DNA from: Hyphomicrobiales bacterium
GTDB lineage: Bacteria; Pseudomonadota; Alphaproteobacteria; Rhizobiales; Rhizobiaceae
Length of the DNA stretch: 64,000 bases
Direction of reading: 5' to 3'
NCBI GenBank assembly: GCA_900471815.1
Contig: UICE01000001.1
Span: 353,842-417,841, forward strand
In this document: positions 36,631 through 43,980 of the stretch, in pieces
How the letters are laid out: each line of letters begins with the position of its first letter
Position numbering within the stretch: position 1 is the first letter of the stretch
Translations under genes and position numbers: made by a program
The notes under the pieces: model-generated
What the model was told of the DNA's origin: nothing
What the model saw: only the letters and a program-made list of their open reading frames with translations
The model's database searches: none

Positions 36631-37755
36631 CTATGCAGCCTCAAGCGCGCCCGTGATGAACGCATCCGGACGAAACACCGCCATCGCTAGACGCGACTCG
36701 ATGCGTATAGTGGCTCGGTTGGTAGAAAAATCGTCCTCGTTCTCCGTGCTCAGAAGGACTTCTGTCTCAAGCCGATCGAAGATGGAAGCACCTTCGCCAA
36801 AGGCACCCGCAAGGAAGGATCCTACAGGCATGGCGTTGGTTGCCACGATCTGAACGTTCCACAACCGAGGATCTGTTAGACCGAAAGGCGAATTCTCGCT
36901 GAGGTAGTTACCACCCAAGTCTTTAATGCCGGTGATTTTGCGCCAGTCTCGTTTATTGAGCACGACTGCATTTACTGGAATGTCACTGTCTTCTGCCTGC
37001 GATATGGCCTGCAGAATTCGGTCGATAGAAGTCTCGCTGGCCGAGGTAAACTCCGGATCGAACGCTGTTGCTTGCGGGAGAATACCCAGGAGGTTCTGGC
37101 CGGTGCCATCACCATTAAGAACTTGCTGCTCTTCAACGAATTTTAGACCGTAAGTGCCTCTACGCCCAATATATGCAGCCAAGGCAGGCGCATCATCGAG
37201 CATCTGGCGGCTGATTTTAAAAGTATGAGCCAGCGTTCGCACTGGGGCGCTGAACATATTGAACGCAAGATCAGATCGAGGCTTCAATGTTGTTTCAGCA
37301 ACGGGTGCCGCATTGTTCGTAAAACTCGTTTCGCGAACAAATTCCACCACGTTGGAGGTTGTGCGAGCCGATCCTATGACATCACGGATTTTGAGTTCAC
37401 GAATATATGGCTCAACGATGCCTGGAACGCGATGCCCTGCTACCAGAGAGGTGCCCTGAGAGCGACCAGCACCTACTGTGCTGTTGGCTGATGTGATGTC
37501 GGCGCGTTCTCCTGCAAGTTTTACGACTGCCTTGCCGCGGAAGGAGGACGTAAGGTCCTGGATTTCGTCAGAGGCGGCGATAGCAGCTGCTAGTGGGTTA
37601 TTGTCATTTGCTGCGCCGATGTAGTTGTCGTTATCGTTGTAGTGAGGATCGCGCGCGATGCGCTGCTCGATGCCATGAAGACGACTGCCGTATTCAGATT
37701 TGAAATTTTCAATAGAGGTGGCGATTTCGCCAATTTGTGTAGCAAGTTGAGACAC
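36631..37755 (-). CDS. Major capsid protein, HK97 fold
   Basis: A 374-residue protein. Residues 1 to about 75 form a coiled-coil delta domain (MSQLATQIGEIATSIENFKS, HGIEQRIARD), which acts as internal scaffold. The HK97 shell domain follows with VPGIVEPYIRELKIRDVIGS, NNAAPVAETTLKPRSDLAF, LAHTFKISRQMLDDAPALAA, VLNGDGTGQNLLGIL and a C-terminal strand RATIRIESRLAMAVFRPDAF. The start is GTG 37755 with AAAGGAT in front; further upstream sequence has no ribosome binding site. No protease gene to remove the delta domain is visible nearby, and no portal. Confidence 0.88.
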   Translation of the reverse strand: MSQLATQIGEIATSIENFKSEYGSRLHGIEQRIARDPHYNDNDNYIGAANDNNPLAAAIAASDEIQDLTSSFRGKAVVKLAGERADITSANSTVGAGRSQGTSLVAGHRVPGIVEPYIRELKIRDVIGSARTTSNVVEFVRETSFTNNAAPVAETTLKPRSDLAFNMFSAPVRTLAHTFKISRQMLDDAPALAAYIGRRGTYGLKFVEEQQVLNGDGTGQNLLGILPQATAFDPEFTSASETSIDRILQAISQAEDSDIPVNAVVLNKRDWRKITGIKDLGGNYLSENSPFGLTDPRLWNVQIVATNAMPVGSFLAGAFGEGASIFDRLETEVLLSTENEDDFSTNRATIRIESRLAMAVFRPDAFITGALEAA

Positions 37756-37811
37756 AGATATCCTTTCGGCCCTATAGGCCGGTTGTGTAGTTTTGATTGT
37801 GAGGGTGGGTG

Positions 37812-38207
37812 TTAAGGGCGGTAGCCGCCTTGCAGCGCTGCTGTGCATGCCTTGCGGGCTGCTAGTCGGGCTCGAATTCGAGCGTTCTCGGAGGTGGCCG
37901 TACTCTTATCTGCTGTTGCGGTTGGGACTGGTGCGCCGAGAGCCGCGGCCAGTTTGGCAAGGGCACCAACGTCATCATCGCCTGCGCTATTCTCCGCGAC
38001 GAATTCATTGATAATATAAAAGGCTCGCTCACGTTTGTGCTGAGCGGTCATTCCATGATCACGATCGTACTCGCGATGTCGGATTGCCGATTCCGACATG
38101 TCTTCGTCAGCATATTCGGACTTAAAGAGCGACTTGAGATCAAAGTTTGGCGGCAGGCCAAAGAGGCCGTTTGCCAATTTTGGGAAGGTGTATGTTTCGT
38201 CAGTCAT
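37812..38207 (-). CDS. Hypothetical protein upstream of the capsid gene
   Basis: A 131-residue hydrophilic protein, start ATG 38207 after AGGAAACCAT. It opens MTDETYTFPKLANGLFGLPP, has an acidic/basic middle (SEYADEDMSESAIRHREYDR) and an alanine-rich helical C-terminus. In HK97-type gene order a protease or scaffold would be expected here, but no Ser-His protease motif is present. A small scaffold or capsid-modifying protein is possible. Not recognised. Confidence 0.6.
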   Translation of the reverse strand: MTDETYTFPKLANGLFGLPPNFDLKSLFKSEYADEDMSESAIRHREYDRDHGMTAQHKRERAFYIINEFVAENSAGDDDVGALAKLAAALGAPVPTATADKSTATSENARIRARLAARKACTAALQGGYRP

Positions 38208-38215
38208 ATGGTTTC

Positions 38216-38737
38216 CTAGTTAAAAGCTCGCCTGAGCCTTGCTAGCTCGATCATCGAGTCTGCTTGTACTGGAGGCTGCCCCTGAAGTTCAGCTGCAATT
38301 GCTACCAGTGCGTAACCCGGCACAATCGACGCTTTCGCGGCGGTTTTTGCCGGTGCTTCTGCGCCGAAGACCGTGTGATTGTGGTTGATTACGGCAGACA
38401 CGCCTGCAGGCTCGTGCCGAATGATTACGTGCCCAATATCGGCAGGTTGACCAAAGAGAATGTCCGAGAGAACTTCGCTGAAGCGCTGGCCGTGCTCATT
38501 CTGAAGCGCGCCAAATGTGTCGACAGACTGGCGAACGTGTCCGAGCCCGTTGTCTACTAATGTTGCCAACACCAGCCGAAGCATTTCGAGGTTATCTAGC
38601 TTTGGTGGGTAGCGCCTTGAGCCTTCGGCTTTGGACAACTGGCCCTCATCAGCGAGGCGCGAAGCAATGTTGTGAATACGGCTCGGCATAATATTGAGGC
38701 GCCGCGCCAGAACCTCGACGACCTGCGACTTGCGCAT
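38216..38737 (-). CDS. Winged-helix DNA-binding protein of the element
   Basis: A 173-residue protein with an N-terminal winged helix (MRKSQVVEVLARRLNIMPSR, IHNIASRLADEGQLSKAEGS, RRYPP as wing) and a C-terminal helical/beta part (GHVIIRHEPAGVSAVINHNH) of unknown type. AGGAGGCGTCG precedes ATG 38737. It heads the run capsid-side genes, 8 bases before the next gene, and may regulate or bind element DNA. The family is not known to me. Confidence 0.6.
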   Translation of the reverse strand: MRKSQVVEVLARRLNIMPSRIHNIASRLADEGQLSKAEGSRRYPPKLDNLEMLRLVLATLVDNGLGHVRQSVDTFGALQNEHGQRFSEVLSDILFGQPADIGHVIIRHEPAGVSAVINHNHTVFGAEAPAKTAAKASIVPGYALVAIAAELQGQPPVQADSMIELARLRRAFN

Positions 38738-39103
38738 CGACGCCTCCTATATGGATGGGATTAATAATGAGCGCTTAAAAAAACGCAGTGACGGCCAAGC
38801 GAGCGCAGAGGAATGCCGCCACTCAACTGCGCTCATAGCCGGATCAGAGGAGAGGAGAACAATCCTTTGATTTTTGCTGACGCTAGTACATCCGTAGTCG
38901 CCAGCCCCTTGCGGGAACTAAAAAAAGACCAACCGTTAAGGTGGTCAACGCGAACCGCAAAGAACGCGCGCAAAGAAAAAGGCCGCCGAAGCGACCTTGA
39001 ATTCATGCTCTAATATATACGCGCTCAGTTGGCACGGTTTGTAACATCGGGCGCCAATTTCATCCCTTCACCTTTATAGGGTGTCGAGATTCGACAATCG
39101 GAA
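38738..39103. other. Gene-free stretch with a minus-strand terminator
   Basis: These 366 bases hold the promoter region expected for the winged-helix gene at 38737 and the terminator of the gene ending at 39104. An open frame on the plus strand (to 39013) lacks convincing support and runs through that terminator. Nothing else is visible. Confidence 0.4.
38973..38998 (-). terminator. Terminator after the gene at 39104
   Basis: On the minus strand AAGGTCGC-TTCG-GCGGCCTT, a UUCG-type tetraloop hairpin with one G-U pair, is followed by TTTTTCT. Confidence 0.75.
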
Positions 39104-40108
39104 CTATGCTGCGTGCTTTTTTACAGCGGCATTAAAGTTGTCATTTGCTGCCATGAGTGTGTCGATGGCGCGCAGGAAGGCATGCTTGCCAGCCCTATCG
39201 GCATACCTGCCTTTGTAGCCAAGTCGGGTGCCAATATCGGCAAGCGTTGCGTTGGATAGTGCCTCTTCCAATATCCGCGCCTCGGCTTCAGGCAACTCTG
39301 GTTTTTCGTATTGCTGAACTAATGGTATTGCGCCCCTTGAGGAGGTTTGCTTCGAGCTAACCACGCCACCAAGCCACACCGCCCCCTTGGCAATAACTGT
39401 AGGGAGTTTTTGGATGGCCGGTAGAACAGGCGTGTTCGCATAGGCTGCGGCGAGTACCCTGGCGCTCACCAATGCCCGTGCCATAGCTGCCTCATCCTCA
39501 GGGGAATGTGACTCTGCCGGAGGCGTGTTGGCCATTCCGATAGGTGCAGCGCGCACAGCCACCGCCCGGTGTTCAACGGGCACGCCACGTAGCTCAAGGT
39601 ATCCAAGCTTGCGAGGATTGCGCTCGGCATCTGAAGAGGGAAGTTTGACGATGCGCTTAGCTGTCTTGCCACCACGTGGCTTGTTCGCTTCGATCTTAGG
39701 TTCGATAGGTCTGCCGCTAGCCGTTGTAGCGTACTGCACAAGAACACCCGCGCGGAATACGAGCTCACCAATGACCGCGGTATCACTGGGGGGTTGCTGA
39801 AGATATTCATAGGCAACCCATGCGGAAGGTTTGGAGTTCCTTAAAGCGCGCTTGCGTGGAACTGTGTTGGTCGCCCGAGTTCGATACATCTGCGAAACCA
39901 TATAATCAGCTTCGGGCTTAATGCTGTGCAGGTATTCAATAGACGGATTGGCTGGCGTTTCTCCGTCTACGTCGGTTTCACGCTCGAAAGTCTGGTGATT
40001 GTCGTTGGATGGCTTACCATATTGGCGCAGGACTGTTCCCGCGTCCGGGTCTTTCTTCAAAAGCCATGTTACGAGGCGTGCGCCTCCGCGATATCTGTAA
40101 GCTGTCAT
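39104..40108 (-). CDS. Putative regulator, unrecognised, with C-terminal helix-turn-helix-like segment
   Basis: A 334-residue soluble protein. The N-terminus MTAYRYRGGARLVTWLLKKD, a Lys/Arg-rich centre (IEANKPRGGKTAKRIVKLP) and the C-terminal LSNATLADIGTRLGYKGRYA-DRAGKHAF, which looks like a helix-turn-helix, suggest nucleic-acid binding. ATG 40108 overlaps the stop of a five-codon leader (MNQHA) that carries the ribosome binding site AGGAGAACC. An in-frame upstream start at 40162 has no such site. A promoter with TTGACA-N17-TTTATC stands about 240 bases upstream. It may be the lysogeny regulator of the element. Family unknown. Confidence 0.6.
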   Translation of the reverse strand: MTAYRYRGGARLVTWLLKKDPDAGTVLRQYGKPSNDNHQTFERETDVDGETPANPSIEYLHSIKPEADYMVSQMYRTRATNTVPRKRALRNSKPSAWVAYEYLQQPPSDTAVIGELVFRAGVLVQYATTASGRPIEPKIEANKPRGGKTAKRIVKLPSSDAERNPRKLGYLELRGVPVEHRAVAVRAAPIGMANTPPAESHSPEDEAAMARALVSARVLAAAYANTPVLPAIQKLPTVIAKGAVWLGGVVSSKQTSSRGAIPLVQQYEKPELPEAEARILEEALSNATLADIGTRLGYKGRYADRAGKHAFLRAIDTLMAANDNFNAAVKKHAA

Positions 40109-40332
40109 GCGTGCTGATTCATTTTGGCGGTTCTCCTGTGGTGAAAAGCGTACATACGACACGCGTACAGATGCGAGTCGTGGCGCTGTGTATGTCTTGG
40201 AATTGGGGTTGGCCGTTGGCCAGGTTGAAGGCCGTCGATGTGACGGGCGGTCTTTGCCGCGCTGATTTGGGATGGTCCGAGAACCGTCCTGTTTATTGAG
40301 CTAGCATTGCTGGTAGGTATCAGAAGGTCAAA

Positions 40333-40383
40333 CACTAAACTGAGTATCAACAAAGATAAAAGTGACTCACAGTAGAGTGTCAA
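40333..40383 (-). promoter_or_regulatory. Promoter and inverted operator for the 39104-40108 gene
   Basis: On the minus strand TTGACA (40383-40378), a 17-base spacer and TTTATC (40360-40355) form a good promoter. Two inverted copies of ACACTnnACTG...AGT flank it (about 40333-40347 and 40364-40382), consistent with a repressor site overlapping -35 and the start region. Confidence 0.5.
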
Positions 40384-40781
40384 GCGGCGCCTGCAGAAAT
40401 TCCCGCTCACACAGTTGATCGATTGTCAATAATTTATTTATTGTTTATTTTTATTGAAGCACCTAGTCGCCTAGCGCCATAGGCTCACAAAAGGCCAAGG
40501 ATCGCTATATAGGCGGTTTATTCAACATTTGGTTGAATGTTGTGTTTAAGCGTAGCCACCTTTCGTATGGGGCTCTGTGGCGATTTATAGGCCTATGTGA
40601 CGCGGGCATCTTGTGCGGATTACAAATCGCGGATAGAAGTAGTTCTATAGGGAATCGCTTATGTGCAGCCCCTTCGGAGCTCTCCGCCTTCCACCAGGGA
40701 GGAATATAGAGCTTCGGCGGAATAGCTGTCGAGGGGATGGTAAGTCCACCTTACCTTTTCAATCGCGAAAAGGAATAGGAT

Positions 40782-40910
40782 ATGCGCATAGCATGCCCCC
40801 TATACCGGCCGGTGTCTGTTACAGATTATTGGCGATATCGATTGGGGCAGTGGGAGCACGTAGTGCCCCACTGCAGGCGGTGGCCGCGTTACAGCGCCGT
40901 CACAGCTTAA
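40782..40910 (+). CDS. Possible 42-residue protein in the switch region
   Basis: ATG 40782 follows AGGAATAGGAT. The product begins MRIACPLYRPVSVTDYWRYR and continues LGQWEHVVPHCRRWPRYS, rich in Trp, Arg and Tyr. Short proteins with YWR-R-G-WEHV character occur in rhizobial genomes as far as I recall. A strong terminator lies 16 bases after the stop, consistent with a real small gene, though the transcript may also act as RNA. Confidence 0.45.
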   Translation: MRIACPLYRPVSVTDYWRYRLGQWEHVVPHCRRWPRYSAVTA

Positions 40911-40926
40911 CCAATCAAAGTGCGAG

Positions 40927-40954
40927 GAACCCCGCTTCGGCGGGGTTCTTTTTT
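40927..40954 (+). terminator. Strong intrinsic terminator of a rightward transcript
   Basis: GAACCCCGC-TTCG-GCGGGGTTC is followed by six T residues. It shows that a rightward transcript ends here although only a tiny gene precedes it. Confidence 0.88.
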
Positions 40955-41150
40955 ATCCACGGTTGCCCGTCGAATATGTGAATTCCTATGCTGAATCGCT
41001 GATTTCTGCAAGCATTTTAGCAAACTTTGAGTTCAGTCTAAAACTTGTCAAAAATTGACGCACAGACTTTAATCATATTTTTCAGCTACTTACGGTAGGT
41101 TGGCCGTACCCCAATTATAAAAGTTGTGTCAAGAGGCCAATATCGCGCTT

Positions 41151-41179
41151 CCTGTGGACAAATCCCCGTTATCCACAGG
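41151..41179. promoter_or_regulatory. Pair of inverted DnaA boxes (probable origin element)
   Basis: TGTGGACAA (41153-41161, complement TTGTCCACA) and TTATCCACA (41169-41177) are consensus DnaA boxes in opposite orientation, 7 bases apart, within a larger dyad CCTGTGGA/TCCACAGG. They lie about 75 bases past the stop of the replication gene. Confidence 0.65.
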
Positions 41180-41253
41180 CAAACTACTGGTTAAAAACAC
41201 CACAGGTAGACAGATAATCCACTAAGCAAACTAGGTGTAGTGCTCGCGCTGTT

Positions 41254-42741
41254 TCACGCGGCGTTCTTCATCATATCTGGATGAGGCAAGAACTCTTTTA
41301 CACCTTTGCCCTGTTTGATGATTTTCAGGCGCTTGCCAATCAAGTCTCGCTCATCGTCAACGCCTGTGACGCCAACAGCCCTCAGCAGACATGCAATCCT
41401 ACGCTGATCCTCCATTTGCTCTTCATGGTCATCACACTTCAGCATCGCGAACCACTCGATGGTAACGTCGTCATCTGTCATCATTTTAATTTCGAGACAC
41501 TCTTCTTCAGACCCAGGCTCGATTGGCGATGCATTTGCGCCGGTGATCGCGACTTCAACGATCTCTTCTTTTGGCGCTAGGAACGACTTCGAGAATCCGA
41601 TAGTGCCGTCTGACATGTTTGCGACTTTAACTGGTTGCCCCTTTATATCAGCGATATTGAACGTCCAGTCGACAGCTTTATTAAGAGCTATCCATCCAGG
41701 TTGACCACTGGATGGTCCATTAACATCTTGAATGTGAAGTTCGTGAGTAAGTATCTCACCTGTTTCAACGTACTCGAGGTCTAGCGTCACTCGATGCACG
41801 TCAGACATATACGTGCCTTCCTCCCTGACCCCGACAATGTACATTTCGTTGATGCCGCCCTTCACTACAGAGTGAGCGTATGGTTTCGCCTTTGCAGGCC
41901 TGTCCTTTGCCTTCGAGATGGCCCGCTCTTTTGGATCCTCATAAATCTCGGGCAAGTCCTCATCATAGCGCTCACCAGCGAGCCAATTTGCAGGGCTAGG
42001 CATCCACTTCTTATCTATGGGATTGATTGTGTAGTGCTCCGCCCAAAGGCTGGCCGCTTCTATGATCCTATCGGCCAGTTCTTCGCTTGGATTAAGTTTG
42101 TCCCATGCAGCACGCGCCTTGGGCTTTTTATACTTCCTCGGAAAGGTTTGCCAAAATATATCGAACGGCTTCTTCTTTTCTTCTGGGTCCCTTGGTGCAG
42201 CGGCGGGCGTAAGCCCCGCAAGCGTAGCACCATGGGTATCTATATTCCTACCTACCTGTAACTCGGCTTTGTCAGCCGGTTTCGGTAAGTAGGATTCGTT
42301 CGACACGGGTAGAACGCTAATATCTGTAGTGTTCGACTCCAGTGGAACACTTGCGTTCGACTCCTGTAGAACACTAGATAAATTGCTCTTAGTGTTCGAT
42401 GCGGGTGAAACACTAGACCAATTTGGGCTATATTCCGTGGGCCGTGTACCAATGCCAGTGCGTTGGGTCATATAACCCCACTCGACGAGCTCGCGGCATG
42501 CCTTGATAATGATGCCTTTGGAAAGGCCAGTTGCCTGCTCGATAAACCGAATGCTTGCTCTACTGTTACCTTTGGCCTGCATGTGGCGGTCAATTATAAC
42601 CCACGCTACCTTTGTGTGTCGTCCAGAGCCATTCGTGCGGCGATCCAGAATGATTTCGCCGAGTGTCCACCATTGTGAAAGGAGGCTTCCAGCAGTGGCA
42701 GTTCTTGGCGTGACGATTTCGGGAGCTTTCTCGCCGCTCAT
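41254..42741 (-). CDS. Lambda-O-like replication initiator
   Basis: A 495-residue protein. The N-terminal domain (about 20-110) is a winged helix (ASIRFIEQATGLSKGIIIKA, CRELVEWGYMTQRTGIGTRP). A linker (about 110-150) repeats the pattern SN-x-SVL. The middle KPFDIFWQTFPRKYKKPKAR with MPSPANWLAGERYDED is the domain common to phage replication/helicase-loading proteins. A further C-terminal domain (about 285-430) looks like a beta-rich nucleic-acid-binding module (YIVGVREEGTYMSDVHRVTL). Four DNA iterons lie within the linker coding region. ATG 42741 overlaps the stop of the preceding gene (ATGA). Confidence 0.78.
   Translation of the reverse strand: MSGEKAPEIVTPRTATAGSLLSQWWTLGEIILDRRTNGSGRHTKVAWVIIDRHMQAKGNSRASIRFIEQATGLSKGIIIKACRELVEWGYMTQRTGIGTRPTEYSPNWSSVSPASNTKSNLSSVLQESNASVPLESNTTDISVLPVSNESYLPKPADKAELQVGRNIDTHGATLAGLTPAAAPRDPEEKKKPFDIFWQTFPRKYKKPKARAAWDKLNPSEELADRIIEAASLWAEHYTINPIDKKWMPSPANWLAGERYDEDLPEIYEDPKERAISKAKDRPAKAKPYAHSVVKGGINEMYIVGVREEGTYMSDVHRVTLDLEYVETGEILTHELHIQDVNGPSSGQPGWIALNKAVDWTFNIADIKGQPVKVANMSDGTIGFSKSFLAPKEEIVEVAITGANASPIEPGSEEECLEIKMMTDDDVTIEWFAMLKCDDHEEQMEDQRRIACLLRAVGVTGVDDERDLIGKRLKIIKQGKGVKEFLPHPDMMKNAA
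42298..42414. repeat. Four 21-bp iterons inside the replication gene
   Basis: Copies start at 42298, 42331, 42355 and 42394. Each begins GTTCGA and ends GAACNCT (copy 4 has AAACACT), with centre CNCNNGTN, so each is itself a partial palindrome. The best example extends to AGTGTTC...GAACACT. Spacings of 33, 24 and 39 are multiples of three, keeping the gene in frame. Lambda ori has the same arrangement: four iterons inside gene O. Confidence 0.75.
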
Positions 42742-42977
42742 CTGGCCACCTGCAGCGCTTCAACAGCCATCTCTGTCATTCTCTTGGCGAGGCCAGCCGA
42801 GAACGTAGCCGAGCGGCGTTTCCCAGCTTGAGGAGCGTAAAGTGTGTGATTTCCGTCAGGATGCTGAACCAATCGCAGTCCGTACAAACGGAGATGTTCG
42901 TTGAGTTCAACGTCCACGAAGGCGATGCAGTCGCGGGCACCCTTTTCACGTGTCGGATGGCAGTAAAGAATTCTCAT
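42738..42977 (-). CDS. Small protein before the replication gene
   Basis: A 79-residue protein: MRILYCHPTREKGARDCIAF, VDVELNEHLRLYGLRLVQHP and a C-terminal helix SAGLAKRMTEMAVEALQV. The pattern DVEL-LRLYGLRLV with TLYAP somewhat resembles SpoVG-like phage proteins; I am not certain. ATG 42977 has AAAGGTATC before it, and its stop overlaps the initiator start as ATGA. As first gene of the leftward replication operon it sits about 100 bases from attR. Confidence 0.6.
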   Translation of the reverse strand: MRILYCHPTREKGARDCIAFVDVELNEHLRLYGLRLVQHPDGNHTLYAPQAGKRRSATFSAGLAKRMTEMAVEALQVAR

Positions 42978-43083
42978 TTTGATACCTTTGGTTACGGCGC
43001 AAAGATGCGCGCCCGCGTGGGTAAGCGGGTTGGCTGAATCTTTGTGTTGGTAACTGCCCGTAATCAAATCAACGACTTGATGG

Positions 43084-43097
43084 TAAGGTGCGGTTAA
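43084..43097. repeat. attR core
   Basis: Second copy of TAAGGTGCGGTTAA, between the leftward replication operon of the element and the host membrane-protein gene. Here the preceding base is G, so the first half of the CtrA-type box reads GTAA instead of TTAA. Confidence 0.85.
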
Positions 43098-43266
43098 GGA
43101 CCAGTGAAGTTAAATTCGTTTAACAAAACAGCGGCGCGAAGACAGGCCAGCCAAAGCAGCTCTATCGTGTGCAGTTGCAGTTTTTGCAACTAATACACTA
43201 AAGGGTTGCGATAGTGTGCAGCTTCCTTTAGGTCTCGGCGCTTCGCTGTCTTATAAGGTCCGTGAC

Positions 43267-43947
43267 ATGGAACAGGCAAAGTTCACAACGGGTTTCGCGC
43301 TGCTTTTACTGGCTGCACTCGTTATCAACATCGGTTATTTCGCGTTTTCAATCGACCCACTGGACGTTTCTGTTTCGCTGGATGAGTCGGGTGCGATTGA
43401 AACTTTCCAGCTGGCATATATCGCCGGTGCAACTGCCCTGTTCTTCATCGCAGGCCTGCTCCAGCATAAAGCTGGCCGAATGTTTTCCATTGGCATGGCT
43501 GTGCTTTGTATCGTTTTTTTCCTGCGTGAGCTTGAGGTTGATCGCGTGGGTCCAATAACGACCTATATGAACAGCAAAGTATTCCGTATTCACGAAGCTA
43601 TTATAATAATTGCGGTGGCATGTGTTTATCTGGCCTTTCGCTGGCGGACAGTTGGCGAAATTGCGCGATTTGTTTTCAGCAAATCTGCTTGGCCATTCTA
43701 CGTCGCGGCAATTTTTCTTCTTATTGGTGCCTATTGTGATTCACAGCACGGCACAGTTTCCATGCAGATAAAAGAAGAGATTGCGGAAAGCGCAAGCTAT
43801 CTTGCATTAATGGTTACAGCGGCGGGCCTGTGTTACCAGCATTCTCGCCACAGTGAGCATAAGAATGGCATTAATGCCTTGATTATAAGCATTTTTATGT
43901 TGGTATTGGTGGGCGCATATGCACATGGTCTTTACGTGCTGACATAA
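43267..43947 (+). CDS. Integral membrane protein, unknown function
   Basis: A 226-residue host protein with about six to seven membrane helices, beginning MEQAKFTTGFALLLLAALVI. Between helices are short loops such as DPLDVSVSLDESGAIETFQL. ATG 43267 with AAGG upstream is chosen over 43216, which has no ribosome binding site. It is the first host gene right of the element. In the uninterrupted chromosome it would have been divergent from PBP1A. The 169 bases before it include TTAA-N6-TTAA at 43110-43123. The family is not recognised. Confidence 0.7.
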   Translation: MEQAKFTTGFALLLLAALVINIGYFAFSIDPLDVSVSLDESGAIETFQLAYIAGATALFFIAGLLQHKAGRMFSIGMAVLCIVFFLRELEVDRVGPITTYMNSKVFRIHEAIIIIAVACVYLAFRWRTVGEIARFVFSKSAWPFYVAAIFLLIGAYCDSQHGTVSMQIKEEIAESASYLALMVTAAGLCYQHSRHSEHKNGINALIISIFMLVLVGAYAHGLYVLT

Positions 43948-43980
43948 AACTCAATACCGCAATCGGACACGCTTTTTACA

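Larger units (their letters stand above)
40163..41253. other. 1.1-kb regulatory and origin region of the element
   Basis: No long gene occupies this stretch. It contains the leftward promoter at 40355-40383, an AT-rich run at 40434-40470 that includes a rightward TTGTCA-N17-TATTTT, an inverted repeat CAACATT/AATGTTG (40523-40542), a tiny open frame at 40782-40910 ending before a strong terminator (40927), and a pair of DnaA boxes at 41151-41179. The layout resembles a phage switch region joined to a replication origin. Confidence 0.5.
24984..43097. mobile_element. Integrated 18.1-kb phage-like element with integrase at left and replication genes at right
   Basis: The limits are set by the direct repeat TAAGGTGCGGTTAA at 24984-24997 and 43084-43097. 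Inside are a tyrosine integrase whose stop lies 50 bases from the left repeat, a probable excisionase, tRNA-Arg, small regulators, isolated phage morphogenesis genes, and an O-like replication gene close to the right repeat. Host genes resume on both sides. Almost all large genes run leftward. No terminase large subunit, portal, capsid protease, head-tail connector set, major tail protein or lysis gene is seen. It may be a reduced prophage or a phage satellite. Confidence 0.88.

Noticed and set aside
38813..39013. 66-residue open frame on the plus strand
   Set aside because: The ribosome binding site directly abuts the ATG; a TTG at 38868 is better placed but the product is a featureless basic peptide and the frame crosses the minus-strand terminator.
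40661..40981. 106-residue open frame on the plus strand
   Set aside because: It runs through the strong terminator at 40927-40954 and has no ribosome binding site; the shorter frame at 40782 fits better.
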